A stretch of 64,000 nt of DNA from Rhea pennata (taxonomy: Eukaryota; Chordata; Aves; Rheiformes; Rheidae): assembly GCF_028389875.1 (NCBI RefSeq), contig NC_084682.1, positions 4,722,001-4,786,000 of the forward strand, given 5' to 3'. The notes below the pieces were generated by a model. It ran no database searches and was not told the DNA's origin. It was given only the letters and a program-made list of their open reading frames with translations. Positions 41,365 through 47,000 of the stretch are shown one piece after another; position 1 is the stretch's first letter; each line of letters begins with the position of its first letter. The position numbers and the translations under genes were made by a program.

Positions 41365-44300
41365 CCATTGTTACCAGTAATCTTTTCATTTATGTCTTGA
41401 ATTCACTATTATGGCTGAAAATCTTTTATTCTCTAATTGTTCTGGACAAAATCTGGATAATGGGTTTTTGTAGCCACTCCAAAGTTGTCACTTAATATTT
41501 GAATACAAGTTTTATCCATTAAAATACATCAGCCAGTCAAATGCAGCTTTGCATTTTAAAGTTACATAGAAGATTGTGAAAAATCAAAGTCAGTCTGTTT
41601 CCTGAAGTAACATCTTCAAAGGAAGGCTAGCCATGATTACATAAGATACTAAGTATACTCCAGTATAGATTCATTTTCCTGAGAAGACCTAGACACACAT
41701 TCATCTTATAATGCTGAGAAAGTCAAAACAGAATATTGAAATAGGTCAAAGTAATTATACCGTGTGCATTAGAACTCTTGTAGTGATCTTTAGCACTGGA
41801 AAACTCACTTACATATTGTGTTTTAATTGCAGCAGCCGCTCAGCCAGGAACTGAAATATTCAATTTGCCAGCAGTCACTACCTCAGGTAAGTTCTTTCAG
41901 TAAAAGAAATAATAAGCTTCAGAGAAGGTAAACCGATATAGTATCTTTCATTTATGTGCTTTTGAAGTCCAGTAAATGAGGAAGGTGATGTAAAATTAAG
42001 AGCAACGTACTCCGTGAAGAAAATGTTTTCTGTGTCATAGGGAAAAATTAAATGACCAAAGGAAATTTCAGAAAATATTTAAATGGGAACTTAGGCAAGA
42101 ATGTTTTATTTTTGCGTGCTTTGCAAATCTTACACAAAGGCAGAAATCAAGAAATTTTTTAGAGTCTCACTTAAACAGAATTTAAATACGGAGCAACTAA
42201 ACAAAAGTTGAGCTTAGTTCGTCAAATATATTATATTCTGTAAATCAGAATACTTAAAACAGTTGTTTTTGCAATAAATTTAAAAAACAACTTTGAGAAA
42301 ATTGACCACAAGCCATATGTTACTATGCTAAAGAGGCAAGTGAGGCAGAGAATTGAACTAAAGTATGGGAGATGAGAACTACTAAATCTGAAACTGAATA
42401 GTATCACAGATTGCCTTTACATGACTTTGGCTAGTTACTGTCCCTTTTGATATAGTGCTTTTGTGTTTTAAATGGAGAAAGTACTGATTTCCATCCATTC
42501 AGATGGAAGTTCAAGCTTTTGGCATAAGCATTTGCCACATACACTTTATAAAACAAATCAGGATGTTCTGTATCTGTATGTTCCAGTATCTTCATCTCTT
42601 AAAACTGAGGAATAGCTGCAGATTTGACTTAATGCTCTATCACAATCAGCATGCTCAGCTTCCTTTGCCTTTTTTTTTTCTTTCCCCCCTTCCCACCCCC
42701 CCCCCTTTTTTTAACATGTAAAACAGTCTCTTGCAAAGAATCTGACGTTTAGTGGTGCTACTGGTATAGCTCCTCTGTATTTGCTGGCCTGTCTAACTTG
42801 TAGCTGTTGTGAACTGCTTTGGAGCATGTAGCTTTGCATTAAAAAACTCATTTTTTTTCCATCCTTCTGCTTCTCTAAAACTTTCTCCCATATCCCTTTG
42901 TAATTTCTCTGAGATGTGTTTTCCCTCCCCTTCCACCTTTCCTTGTATGTTTTCTTTTATCTCCCAGGTGCAGTCAGTTCTAGGGGTCATTCCTTTGCAG
43001 ATCCTGCCAGTAATCTGGGTCTGGAAGACATTATTAGGAAAGCATTGATGGGAAACTTTGATGACAAGAGCGAGGATCATGGAGTTGTAATGCCACAGGC
43101 TATTGGGGTAGCACCTGGCAGTTCCAGTGCTGCAGTATCAGCAAATAATGAGACGCGTCGAGAAGAAGCTAATCCATCACCAAATTCAGGTGAGGTATTA
43201 CAGCTCTTAAATCCTTCATGGTCTTGAACAAAAATAAATGAAGGGTATGAATTCACTGTCACTGAAAGTAAGTATCTGTCCTCTGGAAGTGGCAGAGATG
43301 GTGTTTTTGTTCCCTTTGGTCCTTCTGGCTTTCAAAATGGTGCTGATGACTTCAGGAGCATTGAGCAGTGTTTCTGGGAGAATGACAGCACTGACAGAAT
43401 GGGGAAGAGGGTAAGAGTGTAGCTGATACCTGCAACATCCCAGACGCAGATGTGTTACTTTATCTATAAGGAATATGAGACAGTGGGAACTAACTTGAAT
43501 TGAAAAATCAGCTCCCTTCCTAAAAAGGGAAATATAACTCTGTCATGGTTTAAAAAAAAAAAATTTGCTAGCAGTTATGTTTAAGAGACTAACCTCTACA
43601 ATCATTAATGGTAGTACATTTTAAAACTCCTATTTGCTCCTAAGTGATACTAAGTTTATAACTACAGATGCTAAAGTTCAGTGTAACGTCTTTGGAAAAT
43701 TTGTCCCTTCTATTTCCAGGAGGGGGAGTCAGCAAGCAGAAGCTAATTGGCAAGTCAAATAGTAGAAAGTCTAAGTCTCCGATTCCTGGACAGGGATATA
43801 TAGGAACTGAAAGACCTTCCTCTGTCTCATCTGTACATTCAGAAGGAGACTATCACAGACAGACTCCAGTATGGGCCTGGGAAGATAGACCCTCATCAAC
43901 AGGTGAGATATGGGAGTTTTCTTTCAAACTAACAAACTACATGAGATATTATATTGAAATGTAAGATGTGAACATATTATAATACTGCTACATGGGTCAA
44001 AAGATCACAGCAAATAGGTCTGTGATGTAAGGGTTTTTCTGAAATGGACATTGTTTTCTGCTAGATGTCACAACCAGCGCAGACCAGTTGGGGTTTATTG
44101 CTGATTTAACATATAGGTCTCTAATAATCCATTAGAATGGCTCATGTTTTTGACTTGGAGAAACTATCTTTAATTCAGGGTCAACACAGTTCCCTTACAA
44201 CCCGTTGACGATGCGGATGCTGAGCAGTACGCCGCCAACATCAATTGCATGTGCCCCACCGTCCATGAGCCAAGCAACCACTCACCAACAGAACAGGATA

Positions 44301-44366
44301 TGGGAGCGAGAACCTGCACCACTGCTTTCAGCACAATATGAGACTCTGTCTGACAGTGATGACTGA
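315..44366 (+). CDS. NCOR1: NCOR1, nuclear receptor corepressor 1 (3' part, 37 coding exons, 5' end outside window)
   Basis: Scaffold of the nuclear HDAC3-TBL1/TBLR1-GPS2 corepressor complex; it silences genes bound by unliganded thyroid, retinoic acid and other nuclear receptors. The 37 exons join in one frame with no internal stop and give 2,168 residues after the first split codon; human NCOR1 is about 2,440, so roughly the first 340 are missing to the left. Numbered from the first whole codon here: DAD plus SANT1 about 30-125, Glu/Lys-rich linker about 142-190, proline run before SANT2, SANT2 about 265-312, a disordered Ser/Pro/Thr middle with GSIxQGTP motifs, an Arg-Glu repeat in w26, and CoRNR boxes IDVII (1662-1666), ICQII (1784-1788) and LEDII (1990-1994). 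The C-terminus reads SDSDD then TGA at 44364. Recognition is by long stretches of near identity to the remembered vertebrate protein; SMRT/NCOR2 fits less well. Exons: see w1-w37 entries. Confidence 0.97.
961..1139 (+). CDS. NCOR1: NCOR1 exon w2 (DAD, start of SANT1)
   Basis: Acceptor CTGCAG, donor GTAATG. Encodes [10 protein letters not shown]... through [13 protein letters not shown], the N-terminal DAD motif and first SANT1 helix; the last Lys codon is split 2+1 with w3. In SMRT the equivalent DAD segment wraps HDAC3. Confidence 0.95.
1614..1668 (+). CDS. NCOR1: NCOR1 exon w3 (SANT1)
   Basis: A 55-nt exon with acceptor AAAAG and donor GTAAGA. Encodes [18 protein letters not shown], the second SANT1 helix region, ending in phase 0. 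Confidence 0.94.
2453..2554 (+). CDS. NCOR1: NCOR1 exon w4 (SANT1 end, inositol-phosphate site)
   Basis: Acceptor CTTCAG, donor GTATTT; exactly 34 codons, phase 0 at both ends. Contains [15 protein letters not shown]; the Tyr-Tyr and Lys-Lys pairs match residues that contact inositol tetraphosphate at the HDAC3 interface in the SMRT structure, so a functional DAD is predicted. Confidence 0.95.
5173..5216. repeat. (GT)n-(AT)n microsatellite
   Basis: About 14 GT units run directly into about 8 AT units inside the long NCOR1 intron. Confidence 0.97.
6545..6740. promoter_or_regulatory. Intronic GC-rich CpG island-like patch with CCAAT box
   Basis: A sharp GC-rich patch with many CpG dinucleotides stands in AT-rich intron sequence. 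It contains a CGGCC pentamer repeat (6591-6610), a GCGCGCGGG run and GGGCCAATGG with CCAAT at 6681-6685. This is the look of a small CpG-island promoter or enhancer; no transcript start can be shown from sequence alone. The open frames across it on both strands look like GC-rich chance frames. Confidence 0.45.
6591..6610. repeat. (CGGCC)4 pentanucleotide repeat
   Basis: Four exact CGGCC units inside the intronic GC-rich patch. Confidence 0.9.
9575..9600. repeat. (TTTA)n microsatellite
   Basis: About six TTTA units in the NCOR1 long intron. Confidence 0.85.
10310..10440 (+). CDS. NCOR1: NCOR1 exon w5 (Glu/Lys-rich linker)
   Basis: Acceptor TTTCAG, donor GTAAGT. Encodes [15 protein letters not shown] followed by a dense Glu/Lys stretch that should form a charged helix between SANT1 and SANT2. 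Ends two bases into a Lys codon. Confidence 0.94.
10968..10993. repeat. Poly-T tract before w6 acceptor
   Basis: About 25 T residues, preceded by more C/T sequence, lie 12 bases before the CTCAG acceptor of w6. It probably serves as an unusually long polypyrimidine tract and is likely length-polymorphic. Confidence 0.85.
11006..11223 (+). CDS. NCOR1: NCOR1 exon w6 (basic [10 protein letters not shown] segment, proline run)
   Basis: Acceptor CTCAG, donor GTGAGT. Encodes [10 protein letters not shown], then the basic [17 protein letters not shown] segment, an alanine run and [11 protein letters not shown]. Ends one base into a Ser codon shared with w7. Confidence 0.94.
11224..13642 (+). other. 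NCOR1: NCOR1 intron w6-w7
   Basis: 2.4 kb of AT-rich intron with a poly-T tract near 11320. No exon, RNA gene or recognisable repeat was seen. Confidence 0.8.
13643..13705 (+). CDS. NCOR1: NCOR1 exon w7 (start of SANT2)
   Basis: A 63-nt exon with acceptor TTTCAG and donor GTAAAT. Encodes [20 protein letters not shown], the first helix of SANT2 with its conserved Trp. Confidence 0.94.
14374..14513 (+). CDS. NCOR1: NCOR1 exon w8 (SANT2), followed by a GC donor
   Basis: Acceptor ATCAG. Encodes [32 protein letters not shown] and LLQQHKQK, helices 2-3 of SANT2, a histone-tail interaction module. The frame requires the exon to end at AAG before GCAAGT, a GC-type donor. The nearest GT is 4 bases further and would break the frame. 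Confidence 0.93.
15246..15372 (+). CDS. NCOR1: NCOR1 exon w9
   Basis: Acceptor ATCAG, donor GTAACT. Encodes [19 protein letters not shown] and the acidic [18 protein letters not shown] stretch just after SANT2. Confidence 0.94.
15373..16865 (+). other. NCOR1: NCOR1 intron w9-w10
   Basis: 1.5 kb intron. The several 60-100 codon open frames here have no recognisable similarity and no splice context, so I see no gene in it. Confidence 0.75.
16866..17421 (+). CDS. NCOR1: NCOR1 exon w10 (large disordered exon)
   Basis: 556 nt, the largest coding exon here; acceptor after a T8 run ending AAAG, donor GTGAGT. Encodes [18 protein letters not shown] through [19 protein letters not shown], a Ser/Glu/Pro-rich low-complexity region. 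It is less conserved than its neighbours but ends in the conserved [13 protein letters not shown] segment. Confidence 0.93.
17422..19346 (+). other. NCOR1: NCOR1 intron w10-w11
   Basis: 1.9 kb AT-rich intron; nothing beyond ordinary intron sequence was seen. Confidence 0.75.
19347..19476 (+). CDS. NCOR1: NCOR1 exon w11
   Basis: Acceptor TTCCAG, donor GTATGG. Encodes [20 protein letters not shown] through [10 protein letters not shown], phase 0 at the end. This is the conserved start of the central repression region. Confidence 0.94.
19788..19983 (+). CDS. NCOR1: NCOR1 exon w12
   Basis: Acceptor TTCTAG, donor GTAGAT. Encodes [20 protein letters not shown], then [19 protein letters not shown] and [15 protein letters not shown] coiled-coil-like Glu/Gln/Arg helix lies in the middle. 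It ends one base into the codon shared with w13 or, if w13 is skipped, w14. Confidence 0.94.
19984..22274 (+). other. NCOR1: NCOR1 intron w12-w13
   Basis: 2.3 kb intron upstream of the cassette exon; no repeat, RNA gene or further exon was recognised. Confidence 0.75.
22275..22448 (+). CDS. NCOR1: NCOR1 exon w13 (probable cassette exon, 58 codons)
   Basis: 174 nt, phase 1 at both ends, acceptor CATAG, donor GTAAAT. Encodes [20 protein letters not shown] and [20 protein letters not shown]. It resembles a segment also found in SMRT, but the human reference NCOR1 I remember reads from EWE straight to VLQPAPHQ, so inclusion is probably regulated. Both inclusion and skipping keep the frame. Confidence 0.85.
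23360..23520 (+). CDS. NCOR1: NCOR1 exon w14
   Basis: Acceptor CCAAG, donor GTAAGA. Encodes [20 protein letters not shown], then [15 protein letters not shown], ending MGGSISQ in phase 0, the first half of a GSIxQ|GTP motif cut by the intron. Confidence 0.94.
23926..24046 (+). CDS. NCOR1: NCOR1 exon w15
   Basis: Acceptor TTTCAG, donor GTAGGA. Starts [18 protein letters not shown] and ends [10 protein letters not shown]. Confidence 0.94.
24144..24245 (+). CDS. NCOR1: NCOR1 exon w16 (NAGNAG acceptor)
   Basis: The upstream tract ends CAAGTAG, two AGs three bases apart. I chose the distal AG because the protein then reads [19 protein letters not shown] like other vertebrates. Using the proximal AG (start 24141) adds one Val. 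Donor GTAAAG. Includes an IKQEE sumoylation-like motif. Confidence 0.88.
24712..24806 (+). CDS. NCOR1: NCOR1 exon w17
   Basis: Acceptor CAACAG, donor GTATTT. Encodes [16 protein letters not shown] and [10 protein letters not shown]; the second motif is cut before GTP by the following intron. Confidence 0.93.
25611..25779 (+). CDS. NCOR1: NCOR1 exon w18
   Basis: Acceptor ATGCAG, donor GTGAGT. Begins [20 protein letters not shown], then [20 protein letters not shown] and SGHILSYD. Confidence 0.94.
26340..26480 (+). CDS. NCOR1: NCOR1 exon w19
   Basis: Acceptor TGGCAG, donor GTAAAA. Encodes [20 protein letters not shown] then [20 protein letters not shown]. Confidence 0.94.
26481..27935 (+). 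other. NCOR1: NCOR1 intron w19-w20
   Basis: 1.5 kb intron with a CA microsatellite at 27573-27597; nothing else was recognised. Confidence 0.75.
27573..27597. repeat. (CA)n microsatellite
   Basis: About 12 CA units, preceded by an imperfect GCACACATGCACGC run, in an NCOR1 intron. Confidence 0.95.
27936..28019 (+). CDS. NCOR1: NCOR1 exon w20
   Basis: 84 nt, phase 1 at both ends; acceptor TTTTAG, donor GTAAAG. Encodes [20 protein letters not shown] and LSGSIMQ, another GSIxQ motif cut before GTP. Confidence 0.94.
28501..28757 (+). CDS. NCOR1: NCOR1 exon w21
   Basis: Acceptor TAAAAG after a CTTT-rich tract, donor GTAAAT. Encodes [20 protein letters not shown], then [20 protein letters not shown] and ends IIEGSISQ in phase 0. 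Confidence 0.95.
29127..29487 (+). CDS. NCOR1: NCOR1 exon w22
   Basis: 361 nt; acceptor TTGCAG, donor GTATGT. Starts [20 protein letters not shown] and continues through [20 protein letters not shown] to SPMMNRVSE. Confidence 0.95.
29748..30336 (-). mobile_element. CR1 LINE 3' fragment (antisense to NCOR1)
   Basis: The left edge has CACAGAATCACAGAATGG, the reverse complement of the CR1 3' end with its ATTCTGTG-type terminal repeat. Reading the minus strand, 30292-30056 still encodes the end of a CR1 reverse transcriptase ([20 protein letters not shown], then [12 protein letters not shown]). It is 5'-truncated, shows frame damage, and lies in the w22-w23 intron. Right edge approximate; no target-site duplication seen. 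Confidence 0.92.
30624..30848 (+). CDS. NCOR1: NCOR1 exon w23
   Basis: Acceptor TGTTAG, donor GTAAAT. Encodes [20 protein letters not shown] through [20 protein letters not shown] to FHRALDP. Confidence 0.94.
30871..30904. repeat. TTTA-rich microsatellite
   Basis: Imperfect (TTTA)n tract shortly after the w23 donor. Confidence 0.8.
31627..31836 (+). CDS. NCOR1: NCOR1 exon w24
   Basis: Acceptor CCTCAG, donor GTACAT. Encodes [40 protein letters not shown] and [16 protein letters not shown], one of the best conserved segments of the family. Confidence 0.95.
31837..33519 (+). other. NCOR1: NCOR1 intron w24-w25
   Basis: 1.7 kb intron. It holds a 90-codon open frame (32515-32787) and an adjoining protein-like stretch, described under findings as a possible decayed pseudogene; otherwise nothing was recognised. 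Confidence 0.7.
32228..32790 (+). pseudogene. Possible decayed coding relic, unidentified
   Basis: Three adjoining frame segments read like protein rather than random intron: one with [18 protein letters not shown] (from about 32235), one with [19 protein letters not shown] and NLPQKVEK (32385-32485), and one with [20 protein letters not shown] and [20 protein letters not shown] (to 32784). They are separated by stops and frame changes. I do not recognise the family; it may also be chance. Confidence 0.25.
33520..33669 (+). CDS. NCOR1: NCOR1 exon w25
   Basis: 150 nt, phase 1 at both ends; acceptor AACAG, donor GTATGA. Encodes [20 protein letters not shown] and [20 protein letters not shown]. 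Confidence 0.94.
34195..34362 (+). CDS. NCOR1: NCOR1 exon w26 (Arg-Glu dipeptide repeat)
   Basis: Acceptor TTCCAG, donor GTAATT, phase 1 at both ends. Encodes [14 protein letters not shown], about 14 Arg/Lys-Glu dipeptides, then [13 protein letters not shown]. The repeat should form a charged single helix and looks longer than in human. Confidence 0.93.
34239..34325 (+). repeat. NCOR1: Purine-only coding repeat, (Arg-Glu)14
   Basis: 87 nt of only A and G, using mixed CGG/AGA/AGG/CGA and GAA/GAG codons. One unit is Lys-Glu. The codon mix suggests selection on the peptide and some resistance to slippage. Confidence 0.95.
34811..34976 (+). CDS. NCOR1: NCOR1 exon w27
   Basis: Acceptor TTCTAG, donor GTATGT. 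Encodes [20 protein letters not shown], then [20 protein letters not shown] and LRI; ends two bases into a Met codon. Confidence 0.94.
35247..35743 (+). CDS. NCOR1: NCOR1 exon w28 (first CoRNR box, N3)
   Basis: 497 nt; acceptor AACAG, donor GTATGT. Encodes [39 protein letters not shown], and then [20 protein letters not shown] with the CoRNR box IDVII at 35659-35673. This box binds unliganded receptors, notably thyroid hormone receptor. An internal donor GCTG|GTAAAG at 35573 could shorten the exon in frame (see findings). Confidence 0.95.
35659..35673 (+). other. NCOR1: CoRNR box N3 (IDVII)
   Basis: Matches the (I/L)xx(I/V)I core of corepressor nuclear receptor boxes and sits in the conserved [19 protein letters not shown] context of receptor-interaction domain 3. 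Confidence 0.93.
36200..36328 (+). CDS. NCOR1: NCOR1 exon w29
   Basis: 129 nt, phase 1 at both ends; acceptor ATTCAG, donor GTAAGC. Encodes [20 protein letters not shown] through KPSQAE. Confidence 0.94.
36899..37056 (+). CDS. NCOR1: NCOR1 exon w30 (start of second CoRNR box)
   Basis: Acceptor ACTAG, donor GTAGGT. Encodes [20 protein letters not shown], a proline-rich stretch and [15 protein letters not shown], ending in phase 0 inside the CoRNR box. Confidence 0.94.
37051..37320 (+). other. NCOR1: CoRNR box N2 (ICQII), split by an intron
   Basis: ATA TGT at 37051-37056 closes w30 and CAA ATT ATT at 37312-37320 opens w31, giving [16 protein letters not shown]. The receptor-binding helix is divided between two exons. 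Confidence 0.93.
37312..37535 (+). CDS. NCOR1: NCOR1 exon w31
   Basis: Acceptor AATCAG after a CT-rich tract, donor GTAATG. Encodes [20 protein letters not shown] through [20 protein letters not shown] to DKSRG. Confidence 0.94.
37982..38119 (+). CDS. NCOR1: NCOR1 exon w32
   Basis: Acceptor TGTAG, donor GTATGT. Encodes [20 protein letters not shown] and [20 protein letters not shown]. Confidence 0.93.
38120..40279 (+). other. NCOR1: NCOR1 intron w32-w33
   Basis: 2.2 kb intron. It contains a possible alternative terminal exon (38697-38874) with an AATAAA at 39120, and a T-run near 39042. Otherwise nothing was recognised. Confidence 0.75.
38697..38874 (+). CDS. Candidate alternative terminal exon of NCOR1 (unproven)
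   Basis: CCTATTTCCCAG precedes an open frame that continues w32 in phase: [20 protein letters not shown], then [18 protein letters not shown] to HTHHAL and TAA at 38872. An AATAAA follows at 39120. Use would end NCOR1 before the LEDII box. I know of no such isoform; no conservation was checked. Confidence 0.25.
40280..40422 (+). CDS. NCOR1: NCOR1 exon w33
   Basis: Acceptor TGGCAG, donor GTATGC. Encodes [20 protein letters not shown], then [20 protein letters not shown] and SDM. Ends one base into an Ala codon. Confidence 0.94.
40423..41832 (+). other. NCOR1: NCOR1 intron w33-w34
   Basis: 1.4 kb AT-rich intron with a CA microsatellite near 41329; nothing else was seen. Confidence 0.8.
41329..41360. 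repeat. (CA)n microsatellite
   Basis: About 16 CA units with one interruption. Confidence 0.93.
41833..41886 (+). CDS. NCOR1: NCOR1 exon w34 (54 nt, NAGNAG acceptor)
   Basis: Acceptor TTGCAGCAG; the proximal AG gives [19 protein letters not shown] as in human, the distal one drops one Ala. Donor GTAAGT. Phase 1 at both ends, so skipping would also keep the frame. Confidence 0.9.
42968..43189 (+). CDS. NCOR1: NCOR1 exon w35 (third CoRNR box, N1)
   Basis: Acceptor TCCCAG, donor GTGAGG. Encodes [20 protein letters not shown] through [20 protein letters not shown] to [15 protein letters not shown] at 43021-43035 is the C-terminal receptor-interaction box, favoured by retinoic acid receptors. 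Confidence 0.95.
43021..43035 (+). other. NCOR1: CoRNR box N1 (LEDII)
   Basis: CTG GAA GAC ATT ATT in the conserved [14 protein letters not shown] helix. Confidence 0.94.
43720..43902 (+). CDS. NCOR1: NCOR1 exon w36
   Basis: Acceptor TTCCAG, donor GTGAGA. Encodes [40 protein letters not shown] and [11 protein letters not shown]; basic Ser/Lys-rich then Ser-rich. Confidence 0.94.
44179..44366 (+). CDS. NCOR1: NCOR1 exon w37 (terminal coding exon)
   Basis: Acceptor ATTCAG. Encodes [20 protein letters not shown] through [20 protein letters not shown] to DSDD and TGA at 44364-44366. The acidic C-terminus is identical in pattern to other vertebrate NCOR1 proteins. Confidence 0.96.
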
Positions 44367-45368
44367 ACTATGCAGATTTTTTTTAATTTGCGGGTCAAAA
44401 GAAAAATCTATTTTTGACTTGTGCCCAGAGAGACTTTCCAAGAGAGCAAGGGCCACACAATGAAGAATTAATGGAGAGTCCATTAAACGCCTTCTGCACA
44501 GGCTATGTGTTGGAGGATTTTGATCGAGGAGGTTGACTTACTAAAGATAAATATGTAAAGAATTTTTAAAAATGTGGACTATTCCTGTTCTACACCTATT
44601 TGTAAAGAAAACCATAATGTCTTTAAATCATTCTTCTGTAAATAGAGAGTACTTTTGCAGTGTTTTTTCCCTTGCTATAGTATCTGGTGTACTTATGTTC
44701 AAATCATTGCCTAAACTTTGGGGGTCATTTTGTAATTTTTTTTAAGGCATTTTCTCCAGTGTAGAGTACTCTTCATAAATCTAGCCCCCCCTACCAGCCC
44801 AGCCCAGCCTAACCTAAACATAACCTTAGCCTCCCAAACAACCTAGTTCATTTCCCATTTAATGCCATGCCACTTCTTGAAGACATTGTGCTTTTCTGTA
44901 TTTTTTTCCCTAGACACATTTTCTCAGTGGTGTACAATCTCTTGTGAAAATGTTGATTTTTAAGACTGACCCCTTAATGAATTCTGTACATTAATATAGT
45001 CCAGTTTGCTGGAATAAGATGGTATATTTCTTTGAATTTTAAATTCTGCCACATTGTAAATTTTCAGTGCAGTTGGTTTTATTTAGCAACACTGCAGAAA
45101 TATTATTGCATGGGTATGTTATGGTTCATTTTAAAAAGGATAAAAACACAAAAAGATCAGCTTCTGGAGGCATACCTCACTGTTATGCACACTGGGAATT
45201 TTAACTGTGCCCCAAAAAGACTTAAGTGTTTTCTGCATTGTATGCAGTTGAAACGGGCTACCTAAATTTTACTGTCATATTTAACCACAGCAAATGGCTT
45301 ATCTGAACAGAGGCTCTGGGTAGGTTGATAAATCCTTTAAGAAGAAAAATCTCTACATCCTGAGTTTA

Positions 45369-45374
45369 AATAAA
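45369..45374 (+). promoter_or_regulatory. NCOR1: Possible proximal poly(A) signal of NCOR1
   Basis: AATAAA about 1.0 kb after the stop codon, a candidate for a shorter 3'UTR. Confidence 0.4.
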
Positions 45375-46975
45375 ACAACCTGCTTTTACAGAATAATTGA
45401 ACAACACGAGTCAGCTACTTGGCTTCTGTTACAACTAGTTTGAAAAAGGTACTGTGATTTTTACCTTCAGTCTACTTTTAAAGTCTTTATGTAAAAATTG
45501 TTTTAAAGCATGTGTTCCCATCTCAATCCCTGTCTTTATAAGCAAGTTTATGGTGGAAGTCCATACAAATGCTTGGCTTTAACTCCTGAAGTATGCAATA
45601 CTTATTAGGGTGAGGGTTTTTTTTTTTTTTTTTTAAATTGTATATGGTACTAGAAGAGAGTCTCTCTAATCATTCATCTATCAATGCCTGCTATGATATG
45701 CTTATAGCTCATGTATATGTGCATCTGATTGAGTGATATCACTCAGTCTTTTGACATCCATCTTCAAGATCATCTGACTTTTTGCTACATTGTCCTCAGG
45801 AAAGTGAATTTAAATCTGAGGTAGAATACAGATTCACAGATAGCACTGACAGGGGTGGGAGGGGTCCTCGTCAGATAACAAACTGCTTCTGCATCTAATG
45901 AGCACAGTCTTTGCCTTAGGAAGTTATTTGCCAGTCAAAATATTTCATATTTATCACTGTATTTGCAATTCATTAGGTGGAAGGTAAATGAGTCCATACA
46001 AGTTCTATTCCTCATGGAAGGACTGTAATGGTCTAATTCCAAACAGGAAGGAGTACAGAGTTACCTATCAATAGCAAATTTACTTTTGAGTATTTTAGGA
46101 AAAAAGATCTTGTTTGGCCTAGGTGTGGGGAAGAAAAGTTGCAAGGAAACTTATTTGAAAACATGATCGTGTGTTGCAAATACAGAATTATTTTGCTACT
46201 TTGTTTAAACATAGCATCACAGTCTTAATCTCCTTGCAGTCTTTCTCAAAGACTTTCTCACCCTCTGCTCCTTTAATTCTTCTGGCTAAAATTAGTGAAT
46301 TCTTCATCGTGTTTGTAGACCTGTGCCCTTCTTTTAATCCCTGTCCCCCCAGCAACAAATACTGGAAAACAAGTTCATCTGCCCCTTTTTGCGGATTTAA
46401 ATTTGTAGTGGAGAGCTGAATTCCATTCTATAATTCACTTGTTCTCATTTTCTTAGTATAACAAATACACCATAAAAGAAAGATGTACAGGCCTTTGCAA
46501 ACTGTACAGTAAGCACAGCATGTTCATTGCAAAGCTTACATAATGTATATTCATTTATTGCTGCTGCAGCAGTGAGATATCCAGAGTAGGATAGTCACTT
46601 CTCCTAAACCATAGCTTCAGTGGCATTTGCACCTAAGATGTTGCTGCTTTTCTTGTTTGTGATCCGAATTCTAACTTCTTCCATGTAAAAACCTCTCCAG
46701 AGCCTAAGGTTTATCATAATTCCAGTAGCCTTCAAAAATGGAATTACATCTGACCTGTTTCAAACAGGAAGGTGTTCATAAATCATGTTTACAAAATGTA
46801 GTTTACTACAACTTTAACTGATTTCTGATCAGTGCTTTCATAATGCTTTCATCTTGATATGTTTCGTGATTCTGATATGAAATCATTTAAGACTTGAAAA
46901 ACCCATGCATCGTAACTCAACTTTTTTTCCACACAATGTCTTCAGTAGACAGTGACTTCTGGATTCAGACCAATC

Positions 46976-46981
46976 AATAAA
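46976..46981 (+). promoter_or_regulatory. NCOR1: Probable distal poly(A) signal of NCOR1
   Basis: AATAAA about 2.6 kb after the stop, followed within 60 bases by a T/G-rich stretch. Confidence 0.5.
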
Positions 46982-47000
46982 AGGGGATCAGTTCTCCATT

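Larger units (their letters stand above)
44367..47000 (+). other. NCOR1: NCOR1 3' untranslated region (end inferred)
   Basis: AT-rich sequence without a convincing reading frame follows the stop. AATAAA motifs are at 45369 and 46976; the latter gives a 3'UTR of about 2.6 kb, near the length I recall for human. A Pumilio-type TGTAAATA lies at 44638-44645. The exact cleavage site is not visible. Confidence 0.6.
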
